DNA from: Armatimonadota bacterium
GTDB taxonomy: Bacteria > Armatimonadota > Zipacnadia > JAUWAU01
Length of the DNA: 64,000 bases
Reading direction: 5' to 3'
NCBI GenBank assembly: GCA_030601885.1
Contig: JAUWAU010000020.1
Location: forward strand, 38,574 to 102,573
A model generated the notes under the pieces. That model ran no database searches, was not told where the DNA came from, and was given only the letters and a program-made list of their open reading frames with translations. Shown in pieces: positions 1 through 7,560 of the stretch; the stretch's first letter is position 1, and each line of letters starts with the position of its first letter. The translations under genes and the position numbers were made by a program.

Positions 1-2
1 CG

Positions 3-389
3 CGTGGATCGCCGCGAACCTGTTCCCTGGTAGGGGGCCTGGCGCAGATGGTGCACAAAGGCTGTGGCCTGGGACGACGACGGCTCGTCCGCGGAAGGGC
101 TGTTGCTTGTGCGCCGGGGCAAAGACCGACGATTGGGGGAGCGGCAATCGCCTTCGGCCTTTCAGCGGATGCCGCTGTAGACATCAGCATCGTCAACGTC
201 GCCGGACGCCTGGTGCAGCGCGTGCGGCAGGGATCAGAAGTGGAGCCCGGCAGCCACACCATCACCTGGACCGGCCGGTCGATGAACGATACGGCGCTCC
301 CCAGTGGCACATACTTGTGCGTGCTACGGGCGAAGGCGCCCGACGGCCAGCAGGCGCGCGCGGTGCGACCTATCAGCCTTGGCCGTTGA
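3..389 (+). CDS. C-terminal end of a secreted protein with FlgD-like Ig tail (partial)
   Basis: The left window edge cuts this gene; the frame is open from base 3 to a TGA at 387-389. The last ~85 residues look like the FlgD-type Ig-like domain that closes many large exported proteins: a VDISIVNVAGRLVQRV strand, then ITWTGRSMND, then PSGTYLCVLRA. The protease at 24316-32595 ends in the same way (VRVHNLAGRLVSEV, PSGQYILEV), so both may use the same export or surface-attachment route (inference). Before about base 110 the translation is Arg/Gly-rich and not convincing, while the +2 frame there reads more like protein (AWIAANLFPG), so a frameshift is possible. The catalytic part of the protein is outside the window, so its function is unknown. 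Confidence 0.6.
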   Translation, partial: RGSPRTCSLVGGLAQMVHKGCGLGRRRLVRGRAVACAPGQRPTIGGAAIAFGLSADAAVDISIVNVAGRLVQRVRQGSEVEPGSHTITWTGRSMNDTALPSGTYLCVLRAKAPDGQQARAVRPISLGR

Positions 390-456
390 GGCGTGTGCGC
401 CGGTAACTGCGCGACATGCGCCAGATGGCTCGCGTCAGGGCGCGGTCGCTCGGGCC

Positions 457-1242
457 CTACTTGTTTCTTCCCTTGCCCTTCCCGCCCCGTTGGGCCCCCT
501 GCCCCTTCGGCGCTTTGTCTTGGGCGGGAGCGGCGGCCACGCTATTGCTTGCCGGCTTGCCCGGTTTCCCGCTACTGCCTCGGAACGCCTGGCCTCCCTT
601 GGGTTTTGCCGGCTGTTTCAGGCCGGGGCTCGACAGACCCACGGCGTTTGCCACTCTGTGCCAGGACCTCGCTCTATTCCGATGCGCCAGCAGATCACCG
701 GGGCCTTTGCCAGACTTGGAGGAGAAGTCCAGCGCGATGAATATGTCTGGCAGTGAGTGCCCGCGGTCCTTGTATCGACGTACGTCATTGTGCGAGGCGC
801 CATGGTACGTGGCCAAGAACCAGATCAGCGCGGACTCCTCGAAGGCTTTGTCGCCTCCCCTACCCGGCGTCAGCCCTTTGCGCATCTTGTTGAACGTCCC
901 CGGGTGTATGCCCAGATCCTTGGCTATCCTGCCCCAGCCGTGCCCTCGGGACCGCAACGCCGCCACGTGGTGATGGTCGCAGCCTGCCCGCCTCGCCAGG
1001 TACATCATGAGAACGATGTGGGAGAAGCACAGACGCTGGCGGTGATGGTAGGTGGCAACCACCTTGGTGTCCAACCCGAAGAAGCTGCCGATGGCGCCGA
1101 TAAGCAGGGCCTCTCCGAGACTGACATCGTCCACCACCACACCGACGCCAACGCGCACGTCACCCCAGGCCGCCGGTGTCGCCACCACCAGAGCCAGCAG
1201 CACCGCCAAGCCCAGCCACATCTTCGACGACTGCCTGCCCAT
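457..1242 (-). CDS. Secreted protein of unknown function with internal duplication and basic tail
   Basis: 261 residues from an ATG at 1242 that follows AAAGGAG by a normal distance; a start 27 bases further upstream is possible but has no ribosome site. A signal peptide is visible (MWLGLAVLLALVVATPAAWG). The middle contains two related segments: one around YLARRAGCDHHHV ... RGHGWGRIAKDLGI, the other around FLATYHGASHNDV ... RGHSLPDIFIALDF. They share L-x2-(Y/F)-L-A, G-x2-H and an RGH turn. The last ~60 residues are low-complexity and rich in K, G, P and A (GKGKGRNK at the end), which suggests binding to an anionic partner or an unstructured tail. I do not recognise the family. It faces the transposase remnant and has no operon partner. 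Confidence 0.7.
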   Translation of the reverse strand: MGRQSSKMWLGLAVLLALVVATPAAWGDVRVGVGVVVDDVSLGEALLIGAIGSFFGLDTKVVATYHHRQRLCFSHIVLMMYLARRAGCDHHHVAALRSRGHGWGRIAKDLGIHPGTFNKMRKGLTPGRGGDKAFEESALIWFLATYHGASHNDVRRYKDRGHSLPDIFIALDFSSKSGKGPGDLLAHRNRARSWHRVANAVGLSSPGLKQPAKPKGGQAFRGSSGKPGKPASNSVAAAPAQDKAPKGQGAQRGGKGKGRNK

Positions 1243-1383
1243 GCCCGCGTCACTCCTTTCTCGGCTCACATCTGCCCGCTCTTTATAGTCCTTTTCCGTG
1301 TGGTTACTGTTTGTTCACATGCTTATTGTAGGTGTGACGCAGCGCACGTCTCCCGGGCCCCCTGCTGAGCGCCCCACGGTCCG

Positions 1384-1949
1384 TCGATATGGACGCAGAC
1401 AGGCTGGCGGGAGGCGAAGGCGGCTGTGTTTTACCAGGTGAAGCCAGGGCGTGGTGGCGCCAGGGAGGCGGCCCGGCATCCCAGCTATGTGGCGGCTATG
1501 GAGGGGGCTGAGGCGTTCGGGGAGCGAGTGTATGCCGAAGGCCAACAGCGGGGGGTGGAGCGCCGCGGGTTGCGGCGAGCGTTGGGCGATGGCGCGCCGT
1601 GGATTTGGAATCAGGTGGATCTACACTTCCCGGGCGCAGTGCAGGTGGTGGACTGGTATCATGCCATGCAGCGGATCAAGCAGGTAGGGCAGACGCTATA
1701 CGGGGAGAGCGCATGCGGTATCCCCAGTTGCGCCGACGGCGACACCCGCTGGGCAGCGGCCCGGTGGAGACGGCGTGCAAGTATCTGATCGGCACCCGGT
1801 TCAAGCAGCCGGGCATGTGCTGGAGCCGGAGCGGAGCCGAAGCTATCCTGTGCCTCAGGACAGCTTTGCCTGTTAGAGGCATGGCTCTGACGGCCATCTT
1901 CAATAACTGCTACCAGCAGCTCATGCACCAACTGCGCCCAGCCGCCTGA
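1384..1949 (+). pseudogene. Decayed ISKra4-family transposase
   Basis: Pieces of an ISKra4-type transposase are still readable in two frames. The first frame gives TGWREAKAAVFYQV, then LGDGAPWIWNQVDLHFPGA and VVDWYHAMQRIKQV, the conserved core with its catalytic Asp residues. At about 1715-1745 the reading frame shifts and a large internal part is missing, because the next recognisable piece is already the C-terminal PLGSGPVETACKYLIG ... RFKQPGMCWSR block in the third frame. The intact protein would be about twice this length. No start codon, ribosome site or terminal inverted repeats could be found. The remnant ends ~40 bp before the tmRNA promoter, so insertion close to ssrA probably happened upstream without damaging it. 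Confidence 0.8.
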
Positions 1950-1989
1950 TCCCAACTCTCGTGAGACATTGCGAGAGATATTGACCCGT

Positions 1990-2017
1990 TTGACGACCGC
2001 CCCCGTGGTGGTATACT
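1990..2017 (+). promoter_or_regulatory. Sigma-70 type promoter of ssrA
   Basis: TTGACG at 1990-1995 and TATACT at 2012-2017 with a 16-base spacer. The mature tmRNA starts at 2059, leaving a short 5' leader for processing. Confidence 0.7.
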
Positions 2018-2058
2018 ATATGTAAAGGGATGCTACGAGCGTCCCAATGCATCGCAGT

Positions 2059-2427
2059 GGGGGCGATCGGATTCGACGGAGAGAGAGGTGGCAGAGGAAG
2101 CGAGCCGAGATTCCACCAATCTCGTTAAACGGTGGACAGCTAATACCTGCCGAGAGTGAACCTCTCGCACTCGCTGCTTAAGCGCAGCGACGTTCTCCCA
2201 GCCATCGCTGGTGTGGCTGGATAGAGCGCCAGATCAGCCAGCTACCGCGGCCGTGAGGCTCATAGCGGCATGCGGGAATTGAAGGCCTTTCGGGGCCGAT
2301 GAGCTAGCGCCGGCGTAGCCGCGCGTCCAGGGCGCCGCCGGGGCGAAATTCAAAATGGGCGCTGCGCTCGGAGAAGCCTCTGTGGACTCCTCTTCGGACG
2401 CGGGTTCGATTCCCGCCGCCTCCACCA
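2059..2427 (+). ncRNA. ssrA: Transfer-messenger RNA (tmRNA)
   Basis: 369 nt. tmRNA rescues stalled ribosomes and adds a degradation tag. The 5' end GGGGGCG (2059-2065) is followed by the invariant GGATTCGACGG block and pairs over seven positions (one G-U) with CGCCTCC just before the encoded ACCA at the 3' end. The T arm is GCGGG-TTCGATT-CCCGC (2400-2416). The tag frame ends at TAA 2179-2181. Read back from there it gives GGQLIPAESEPLALAA, with the family-typical ALAA end. The resume codon is inferred to be the GGT at 2131, after a TTAAAC block, but could be a codon to either side. It is a one-piece, not permuted, tmRNA. A repeat element starts directly at its 3' CCA. Confidence 0.95.
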
Positions 2428-2486
2428 GCCTTCGCCAAGGCTTCGGCTGGCAAGCCGGAGCCTTGGCGAAGGCTGGTGCCCGCCAT
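2422..2486 (+). repeat. Palindromic repeat, copy 1 (abuts tmRNA 3' end)
   Basis: Arms CCTTCGCCAAGG (2429-2440) and CCTTGGCGAAGG (2461-2472) can form a long hairpin; the element continues as CTGGTGCCCGCCAT. It shares its left CCACC with the last bases of tmRNA. A second copy lies at 2891-2952, on the other side of a GIY-YIG gene. Confidence 0.8.
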
Positions 2487-2591
2487 AGCCCGACGGAGGA
2501 GGGCGACGGCGGGCTGCTTCCGCCTGACGAGACGACCGCATGTCCCCTTCGGTGGCGAGCGTGCATCGCATGCATTGCAGGGGAAGCACGA

Positions 2592-2834
2592 ATGAAGTGT
2601 GTGTATCTGCTTCAGAGTCGCCGACGTCCCGATCAGCGTTACGTTGGGATCACGAACGACCTCGCCGAACGTCTGAAGGCCCACAACGCCGGCAAGGTGC
2701 GCCATACTTCGAAGTACGCGCCTTGGAATGTGGTAGTGGTGATTCAGTTTCGGGACGATTCGCGGGCGATAGCATTTGAACGCTATCTGAAGTCTGGTTC
2801 TGGTCGTGCCTTTGCCAAGAGGCATTTCTGGTAG
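2592..2834 (+). CDS. GIY-YIG nuclease domain protein (UPF0213/YhbQ-like)
   Basis: 80 residues, the usual size of single-domain GIY-YIG proteins. The N-terminus carries the paired motifs VYLLQS and RYVGIT, the variant form of GIY and YIG, followed by the helix with LAERLKAHNAGK and the HTSKYAPW segment typical of the YhbQ/UPF0213 branch. This superfamily makes single-strand nicks in DNA, although the role of the small stand-alone members is not settled. The ATG at 2592 is preceded by GGGGAAG at a normal distance. The gene lies alone between two copies of a palindromic repeat just after ssrA, which looks like a repeat-flanked cassette rather than part of an operon. Confidence 0.85.
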   Translation: MKCVYLLQSRRRPDQRYVGITNDLAERLKAHNAGKVRHTSKYAPWNVVVVIQFRDDSRAIAFERYLKSGSGRAFAKRHFW

Positions 2835-2890
2835 CGACGTCGGTGAGCCGGTGTGTGCTGGGCTGGCGCATGTCAATGCTGCAGCTTCAT

Positions 2891-2952
2891 CCACCCTTCG
2901 CCAAGCCTTGGGCTTGCCAGCCGAAGCCTTGGCGAAGGCTGGTGCCCGCCAT
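2891..2952 (+). repeat. Palindromic repeat, copy 2 (loop inverted relative to copy 1)
   Basis: Arms CCTTCGCCAAG and CTTGGCGAAGG with the same right flank CTGGTGCCCGCCAT as copy 1. The ~20-base centre (GGGCTTGCCAGCCGAAG) is the reverse complement of the centre of copy 1 (CTTCGGCTGGCAAGCC), so the loop is flipped while the outer flanks keep their direction. The rest of 2835-3267 holds only the hairpin at 3224-3250; no gene is visible. Confidence 0.8.
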
Positions 2953-3223
2953 GGCCAAGCACCCTCGATGTTGCCGTCTCGATCTTTACATTTCCCATCA
3001 AACCTGGTAAGAACAGTAACAGAGGGCAGAGCCCACGGAGCATGGGGGCGCTTTGCGAATCTGTGGCGCTCCCAGACGTGTGGGTACGGTCCTCACCAGC
3101 AATCACCGCGACACGTGCAGAGCACCCCGCCGGCCGATGCCGCTCGGCCGCCGGCACTGCGCGGGCCGCTGCGGATATGGGCCTTCTCGCCGCCACCGGC
3201 AAGCCCTTGGCCAACGCAGGGCT

Positions 3224-3250
3224 AGCAGAAGGCCTTTTTTGCCTTTTGCT
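3224..3250 (+). other. Hairpin with T-rich loop upstream of MNT gene
   Basis: AGCAGAAGGC (3224-3233) pairs with GCCTTTTGCT (3241-3250) over ten positions with one G-U pair; the loop is CTTTTTT. It lies 17 bases before the nucleotidyltransferase start. It could be a terminator for whatever reads in from the left, but the T run is in the loop, not after the stem. Confidence 0.4.
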
Positions 3251-3267
3251 GCATCGGAGCCTGGCCT

Positions 3268-3585
3268 ATGCAGCTCCACGAGGGACAACTGACTGAACTG
3301 GTGCGCCGGATCGTGGAGACGGTGCATCCGTTGCGCATTATCGCGTTCGGCTCAGCGGCGCGGGGCGAGCTGGGGCCCGACAGCGATGTGGACGTGCTCG
3401 TCGTGATGCCTGACGGTACGCACCGGCTCCGGACGATGCAGCTCCTGCACACGAAGCTCTTCGGCATCCCGCTCGCAGTCGATGTCCTCGTGGCCACCCC
3501 GACGGATCTCGATCGCCATCGTCACAATATCGGATTGATCTACCGCACGATCCTCGAGGAGGGAAAGGAAGTCTATGCCGCGTGA
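3268..3585 (+). CDS. MNT-type nucleotidyltransferase (antitoxin of a HEPN/MNT pair)
   Basis: 105 residues. The minimal nucleotidyltransferase fold is clear: GSAARGELGPDSDVDVLVV carries the GS and the DxD pair that binds metal and NTP, and a third acidic residue follows in AVDVLVA. Stand-alone MNT proteins of this size usually act with a HEPN-domain protein as a toxin-antitoxin pair, in which the MNT partner nucleotidylates and blocks the HEPN RNase. A HEPN gene would be expected to overlap its 3' end. Here only a 12-codon stub is left (3575-3613), so this antitoxin now seems to be an orphan. GGAG lies 3 bases before the ATG, which is close. Confidence 0.85.
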   Translation: MQLHEGQLTELVRRIVETVHPLRIIAFGSAARGELGPDSDVDVLVVMPDGTHRLRTMQLLHTKLFGIPLAVDVLVATPTDLDRHRHNIGLIYRTILEEGKEVYAA

Positions 3586-3613
3586 TCCGGATCAGCCGCG
3601 GCGCAGCGCCTGA
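3575..3613 (+). pseudogene. 12-codon stub of a HEPN-domain partner gene
   Basis: An ATG inside the last codons of the MNT gene opens the frame MPRDPDQPRRSA and then stops at TGA 3611-3613. The MPRDP-type opening and the overlap with an MNT gene match how HEPN partner genes commonly begin. No HEPN core follows in any frame up to the amidase gene at 3759. I read it as the remains of a deleted toxin gene; a chance short frame is the alternative. Confidence 0.45.
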
Positions 3614-3758
3614 CGGAATCAGTCCTCGCTTGGGCAGAGAAACGCCCGCGGGCTGGTTTGGTCTAATAGATGCATGCGGCTCCGTTGAGGAGACGGTCTC
3701 AACTCGTCTCAGCGTACGGGCCCACATGGAATCGCACTAACGTAACGAGCTCAGAACA

Positions 3759-5465
3759 ATGCGCGGATGCACGCCAGCGAACATCGGTGTACGAGGTGTC
3801 TTGCCCCGCCGTTTGGCGGCGTTTCTCGCTTGTCTGGTTGCCCCCGCCGTCTTGGGGGCGGATCCGGACGCGGCCGTGGAAGTCATCGTCGGCGGGGAGG
3901 CGTTGGCGCTGAAGCCGCCTGCGGAGATGCGCGACGGCAAGGTGATAGCTGCACTGCGGCCGTGTCTCACCGCAGTTGGCGCTCGCATCGCCAAGACATC
4001 GAAGAAGCAGCTCGCAATCGTTACTCCGGACGGCTCCGAGGCGTACATTGACCTTGAGCATCAGACGCTCACAGTGGGCGGGACGACGCGCGCCCTGTCG
4101 GCTCCGACGAAACTGCGCAACGGCAAGCACATCGGGCCCATCGCCGACGTGCTCCGGGCGCTGGGGCTTGCGGCCACGTGGGACGCGAGCGCCCGCGCGT
4201 TGCGTGTTCACCCATGTGTGACGGACGTGCGAGTGCATGGCGACGAAAATGGCGTGGTGGTGGAGATACTCACCTCCGCGCCTGCCGCGTTCTCGGCACA
4301 CACCCTTTCGGCTCCCTCGCGCATCTACGTTGATGTGAAGGACGCCGTGCTGCGTGTCCCGCAGGGCCCCACGCCCGTTGGTTTGCTCGGCGTGCAACGG
4401 GTCCGCAGCGGCTCTCCCTCGCAGCAGCCACCTGTTGCGCGTGTCGTGCTGGATCTGGACGAGGCCACGCAGTACCAGTGGAGTGTGGCTGAGGATGGGC
4501 GCAGCGCCCGGATCGCCATTGGCCGCGTCAGCGAGAGTGCGCCCGTGGTGGGGCCCCAGTGGGCGCAGGTTCGGGCCGTACAGACCTTCCCTTATCCAAG
4601 CGGCGGGGCCGACGTCGTGGCCCTGCTATCGTCGCCGACGCGCTATGAGTACGACGTACGGCGGAAGCCTACGCGGATTGTGCTGGACTTGCTGGATGCC
4701 GTCCCGGCCATCGACCTGTCGTCTTTCGCCGGGGACGATCGTCTGGTGGAGCGAGTGCGAATGGGCGCCGCGCCGGCCGACGGGCATGCCCAGCTCGTGC
4801 TGGACATGCGCCAGCTCATGGCGTTTCAGGTGGTTACCGCCGACGACCCGCCGCGCATCGCCGTCCGCTTTCACCCGGCGCCGCTCCGCGAGCGCCTCAT
4901 CGTGCTGGATCCCGGGCACGGCGGCAAAGATCCCGGGGCGATAGGCCGGAGGCTGCGGGAAAAAGACGTCAACCTCGACGTCAGCCACCGACTGAATGCT
5001 CTGCTGAGGCAGCACAGCGTGCGCACGATCATGACGCGTACAACGGACGTTTACTTCCCCCTCTATGACCGTCCGGCGCTGGCGAACGCCGCGAATGCCG
5101 ACATCTTCCTCAGCGTCCATCACAACGCCTGGCGGCGCCCGGATGGCGCGCACGGCACCGAGACGTACTACTGGCGGCCAAAGGACAAGTGTCTGGCCAC
5201 CGTCATTCACGAGCACATGCTTGCCTCCCTCGGTCGCAAGGACAATGACGTGCGCCGGGGCAACTTCGCCGTGCTTCGCGAGAGCCGCATGGCGGCGGCG
5301 TTGTGCGAAATCGTGTACATCAACCACTCGGAAGAGGAGGCTCTGGCGGCGAGCGAGAGCTTCCGCCAGCGCGCCGCCCGCGCCATATTTGACGGGCTGC
5401 GCCAATACGTCGAAGGCCCCGGAACAGCTCTGGAAGATGAGGGAGCGAAGGTGGGCAGGGGGTAG
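3759..5465 (+). CDS. N-acetylmuramoyl-L-alanine amidase with copper-amine-oxidase-like and AMIN domains
   Basis: 568 residues, exported (signal peptide RRLAAFLACLVAPAVLGA after a basic start). Domains in order: a copper-amine-oxidase N-terminal-like domain (about 32-150, VEVIVGGEALALKPPAEMRDGK), one or two AMIN-type beta domains that target septal peptidoglycan (about 153-375), and an Amidase_3 catalytic domain (about 378-555). The zinc site is visible: H387 in LDPGHGGKDPG, the Glu in LREKDVNLD and the His in LSVHHNA. It cleaves the amide between MurNAc and the stem peptide, during cell separation or wall turnover. It heads a set with the GerM lipoprotein (2-base gap), rph and rdgB. Confidence 0.93.
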   Translation: MRGCTPANIGVRGVLPRRLAAFLACLVAPAVLGADPDAAVEVIVGGEALALKPPAEMRDGKVIAALRPCLTAVGARIAKTSKKQLAIVTPDGSEAYIDLEHQTLTVGGTTRALSAPTKLRNGKHIGPIADVLRALGLAATWDASARALRVHPCVTDVRVHGDENGVVVEILTSAPAAFSAHTLSAPSRIYVDVKDAVLRVPQGPTPVGLLGVQRVRSGSPSQQPPVARVVLDLDEATQYQWSVAEDGRSARIAIGRVSESAPVVGPQWAQVRAVQTFPYPSGGADVVALLSSPTRYEYDVRRKPTRIVLDLLDAVPAIDLSSFAGDDRLVERVRMGAAPADGHAQLVLDMRQLMAFQVVTADDPPRIAVRFHPAPLRERLIVLDPGHGGKDPGAIGRRLREKDVNLDVSHRLNALLRQHSVRTIMTRTTDVYFPLYDRPALANAANADIFLSVHHNAWRRPDGAHGTETYYWRPKDKCLATVIHEHMLASLGRKDNDVRRGNFAVLRESRMAAALCEIVYINHSEEEALAASESFRQRAARAIFDGLRQYVEGPGTALEDEGAKVGRG

Positions 5466-5467
5466 CG

Positions 5468-6043
5468 ATGCGACGCTGTGTCCGGCGAGAGGTCTGGGCC
5501 TTCGCGATGGCTGCGCTGCTGTCCGTCGGGCTTAGTGGCTGCTCAAAGCGGCAGAACGCGGCGGGTCCGCAGCCGGGCCAGCGGCGCGGGCCGACGCCGC
5601 GGCGCGTGGCGCCCGGTGCTGAGGAACGGATCCCCATCACGGCTTACTTCGCCGACTCGGCGACGGCGGCGCTCGCGCCCGTGCAGCGCGACGTGCGGAG
5701 CGACCCCGAAGCCGCAGCGGACGACGCGCTGCAGGCGCTCATAGAGGGCCCCATGCCCGACGAGGGACTCGAAGGGGTCATGCCCGATGGCACGGAGTTG
5801 GAGGAAGTGACGGTGGATGGCCGCACGGCTCGCGTGCGCATGAACGCAGCCTTCTACGACAATTTCCCCCGAGGCGGCGCATTCGGTGGTCTGTGCCTGT
5901 ACGGCATTGTGAACACGCTGACGAGCATTCCGGGAATCGATGAAGTCATCATCGAAACGCCCGGTCGCCAGAAGCTCCTGGGGGAGCTCGACGTCGCAGA
6001 GCCGCTGCGGCGAAACGACGACCTCGTGGCCGCGAAGCCTTAG
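5468..6043 (+). CDS. GerMN-domain lipoprotein
   Basis: 191 residues. The signal peptide ends in a lipobox (LSVGLSGC), so the protein should be lipid-anchored. The rest is one GerMN domain: ITAYFADSATAALAPVQRDV, then DDALQALIEGP and the conserved VDGRTARVRMNAAFYDNFP and GIVNTLTSIPGIDEVIIE strands. GerMN proteins work on cell-wall peptidoglycan, in Bacillus during sporulation and germination; here, next to an amidase, a general wall role is more likely. It starts two bases after the amidase stop, so translation is probably coupled. The order gerM-rph-rdgB is the same as in Bacillus. Confidence 0.88.
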   Translation: MRRCVRREVWAFAMAALLSVGLSGCSKRQNAAGPQPGQRRGPTPRRVAPGAEERIPITAYFADSATAALAPVQRDVRSDPEAAADDALQALIEGPMPDEGLEGVMPDGTELEEVTVDGRTARVRMNAAFYDNFPRGGAFGGLCLYGIVNTLTSIPGIDEVIIETPGRQKLLGELDVAEPLRRNDDLVAAKP

Positions 6044-6084
6044 GACGATGGCAACAGGCCGGCGAAAGCAGGGAGGCAGCCACA

Positions 6085-6813
6085 GTGCGAATCGACGGCC
6101 GAGCGCAGGACGAACTGCGGGCGTGCACCATCCAGCCGGGCGCCCTGCGCCACGCCGAGGGCTCGTGCCAAATCGAGCTGGGGGACACCCGGGTACTGTG
6201 CGCGGCGACGGTGGAGGATAGAGTGCCGCGGTGGCTATACGGGAGCGACAGCGGGTGGGTGACTGCCGAATACGCCATGCTGCCGCGGGCCGGCCACGAG
6301 CGTACTCCGCGCGAGATCACGCGCGGGCGCCCGGCGGCACGTTCGATGGAGATACAGCGACTCATTGGTCGCTGCCTGCGGGCGGTCGTGGACCTTCGCG
6401 CCATTGGCGAGCGGAGCATCATCGTTGACTGCGACGTGCTCCAGGCCGACGGCGGCACACGCACAGCGGCCGTCACCGGCGGTTTTGTGGCGTTGGTCGA
6501 GGCGATCGCCGCGCTGCGGGAAGAGCGGGTGATCCGCCAGAATCCCATCCGGGACCTCGTGGCAGCCGTCAGCGTGGGCATCGTGGGCGGCGAGATGCTT
6601 CTGGATCTGTGCTACGAGGAAGATCGCCGAGCCGGCGTGGACTTGAACCTCGCCATGTGCGGCCGTGGGGCGTTGGTCGAAATCCAGGGGACGGCGGAGG
6701 GCACTCCGTTCACGCGGGAGCAGATGGACGCTCTGGTCTCTCTCGGCCAGCAGGGAATCCAGCAGCTCGTGGCCTACCAGCGCGAAGTGCTCGGCGACAA
6801 GCTGAAAGCCTGA
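6085..6813 (+). CDS. rph: Ribonuclease PH
   Basis: 242 residues, the normal size. RNase PH is a phosphorolytic 3'-5' exoribonuclease that trims tRNA and other RNA 3' ends. Visible family blocks are RIDGRAQDELR at the start, GRPAARSMEIQRLIGRCLRAVVDL, the phosphate-binding QADGGTRTAAVTGGFVAL and the C-terminal VEIQGTAEGTPFTREQM. The start is a GTG at 6085, 41 bases after the GerM gene; GGGAGG lies about 11 bases upstream. The rdgB gene follows after 17 bases, so these two enzymes of RNA maturation and nucleotide-pool cleaning are made together. Confidence 0.97.
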   Translation: MRIDGRAQDELRACTIQPGALRHAEGSCQIELGDTRVLCAATVEDRVPRWLYGSDSGWVTAEYAMLPRAGHERTPREITRGRPAARSMEIQRLIGRCLRAVVDLRAIGERSIIVDCDVLQADGGTRTAAVTGGFVALVEAIAALREERVIRQNPIRDLVAAVSVGIVGGEMLLDLCYEEDRRAGVDLNLAMCGRGALVEIQGTAEGTPFTREQMDALVSLGQQGIQQLVAYQREVLGDKLKA

Positions 6814-6830
6814 CAGGTACCGTCCCCGCG

Positions 6831-7472
6831 ATGCGCAAGGCCCCCGATAGAATCCTGCTCGCCACCGGCAATCAGGGAAAGGTGAGAGAGATACGGCGGC
6901 TGCTCGCCGGCGTGGACATCGAGCTTCCGTCCCTCGTGGACGTTCCCGCCGCGCCCGAACTGAGCGAACCACACTCGAGCTTCGAGGCCAATGCGGTGTA
7001 CAAGGCCTGCTCGGCGGCCCGCGCCACCGGGATGTACGCCGTTGCCGATGACTCGGGGCTCGAGATAGACGCCCTCGACGGCTTCCCCGGCGTGGCGTCC
7101 AGCCGTTTTGCCGGGCCAGAAGCATCGGACGCGGATCGCATCGCAGCAATTCTCGAGCGGATGCGGGGCGTGCCGGCGGAGAACCGCGCCGCACGATTCG
7201 TCTGCGTTGCGGCGCTGTGTGCGCCTGCCGGCGACGTGGCGGTCTGGCGCGGGACGTGCGAGGGCGTGATAGCCGAGGCACCCCGCGGCACGGGCGGCTT
7301 CGGGTTCGACCCGATCTTCTTCGTCCCCTCGTATCGACAGACGATGGCGGAAATGCCGCTGGAGCTCAAGAACCGGCTGAGCCACCGGGCGGCTGCCTTC
7401 GCACAAGTGCGCCGCGATCTGGCCGCCGCAACGCTGCCGTTCAGGCGCCCGGGACGCGGTTGTGCCGGTTGA
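6831..7472 (+). CDS. rdgB: XTP/dITP diphosphatase (non-canonical purine NTP pyrophosphatase)
   Basis: 213 residues. The enzyme hydrolyses dITP and XTP to the monophosphates and so keeps deaminated purines out of DNA. The N-terminal ILLATGNQGKVREI substrate loop is typical, followed by SFEANAVYKACSAA, the catalytic VADDSGLEIDALDGFPGV and C-terminal GFGFDPIFF and MPLELKNRLSHRAAA. The ATG at 6831 fits the family start; a longer frame upstream lies within rph and is not used. The promoter of the next gene overlaps the stop codon. Confidence 0.96.
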   Translation: MRKAPDRILLATGNQGKVREIRRLLAGVDIELPSLVDVPAAPELSEPHSSFEANAVYKACSAARATGMYAVADDSGLEIDALDGFPGVASSRFAGPEASDADRIAAILERMRGVPAENRAARFVCVAALCAPAGDVAVWRGTCEGVIAEAPRGTGGFGFDPIFFVPSYRQTMAEMPLELKNRLSHRAAAFAQVRRDLAAATLPFRRPGRGCAG

Positions 7473-7497
7473 CTTGAATAGGCGGCTATGGTACACT
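7469..7497 (+). promoter_or_regulatory. Sigma-70 type promoter
   Basis: TTGACT (7469-7474) and TACACT (7492-7497), spacer 17 bases. It starts within the rdgB stop codon and would drive the Ig-domain protein at 7561 independently of the rph operon. Confidence 0.75.
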
Positions 7498-7560
7498 TTG
7501 CGCAGTTCGGGTGCCGTAAACCGCAACAATACCCCAAGCCTTGCGCGGGAGGGATTCTGT

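Noticed and set aside
2059..3613. Genomic island with attL/attR at the tmRNA 3' end
   Set aside because: Only six bases (TCCACC) of the tmRNA end are repeated at 2890, and no integrase gene is present; the repeats are better read as REP-like elements.
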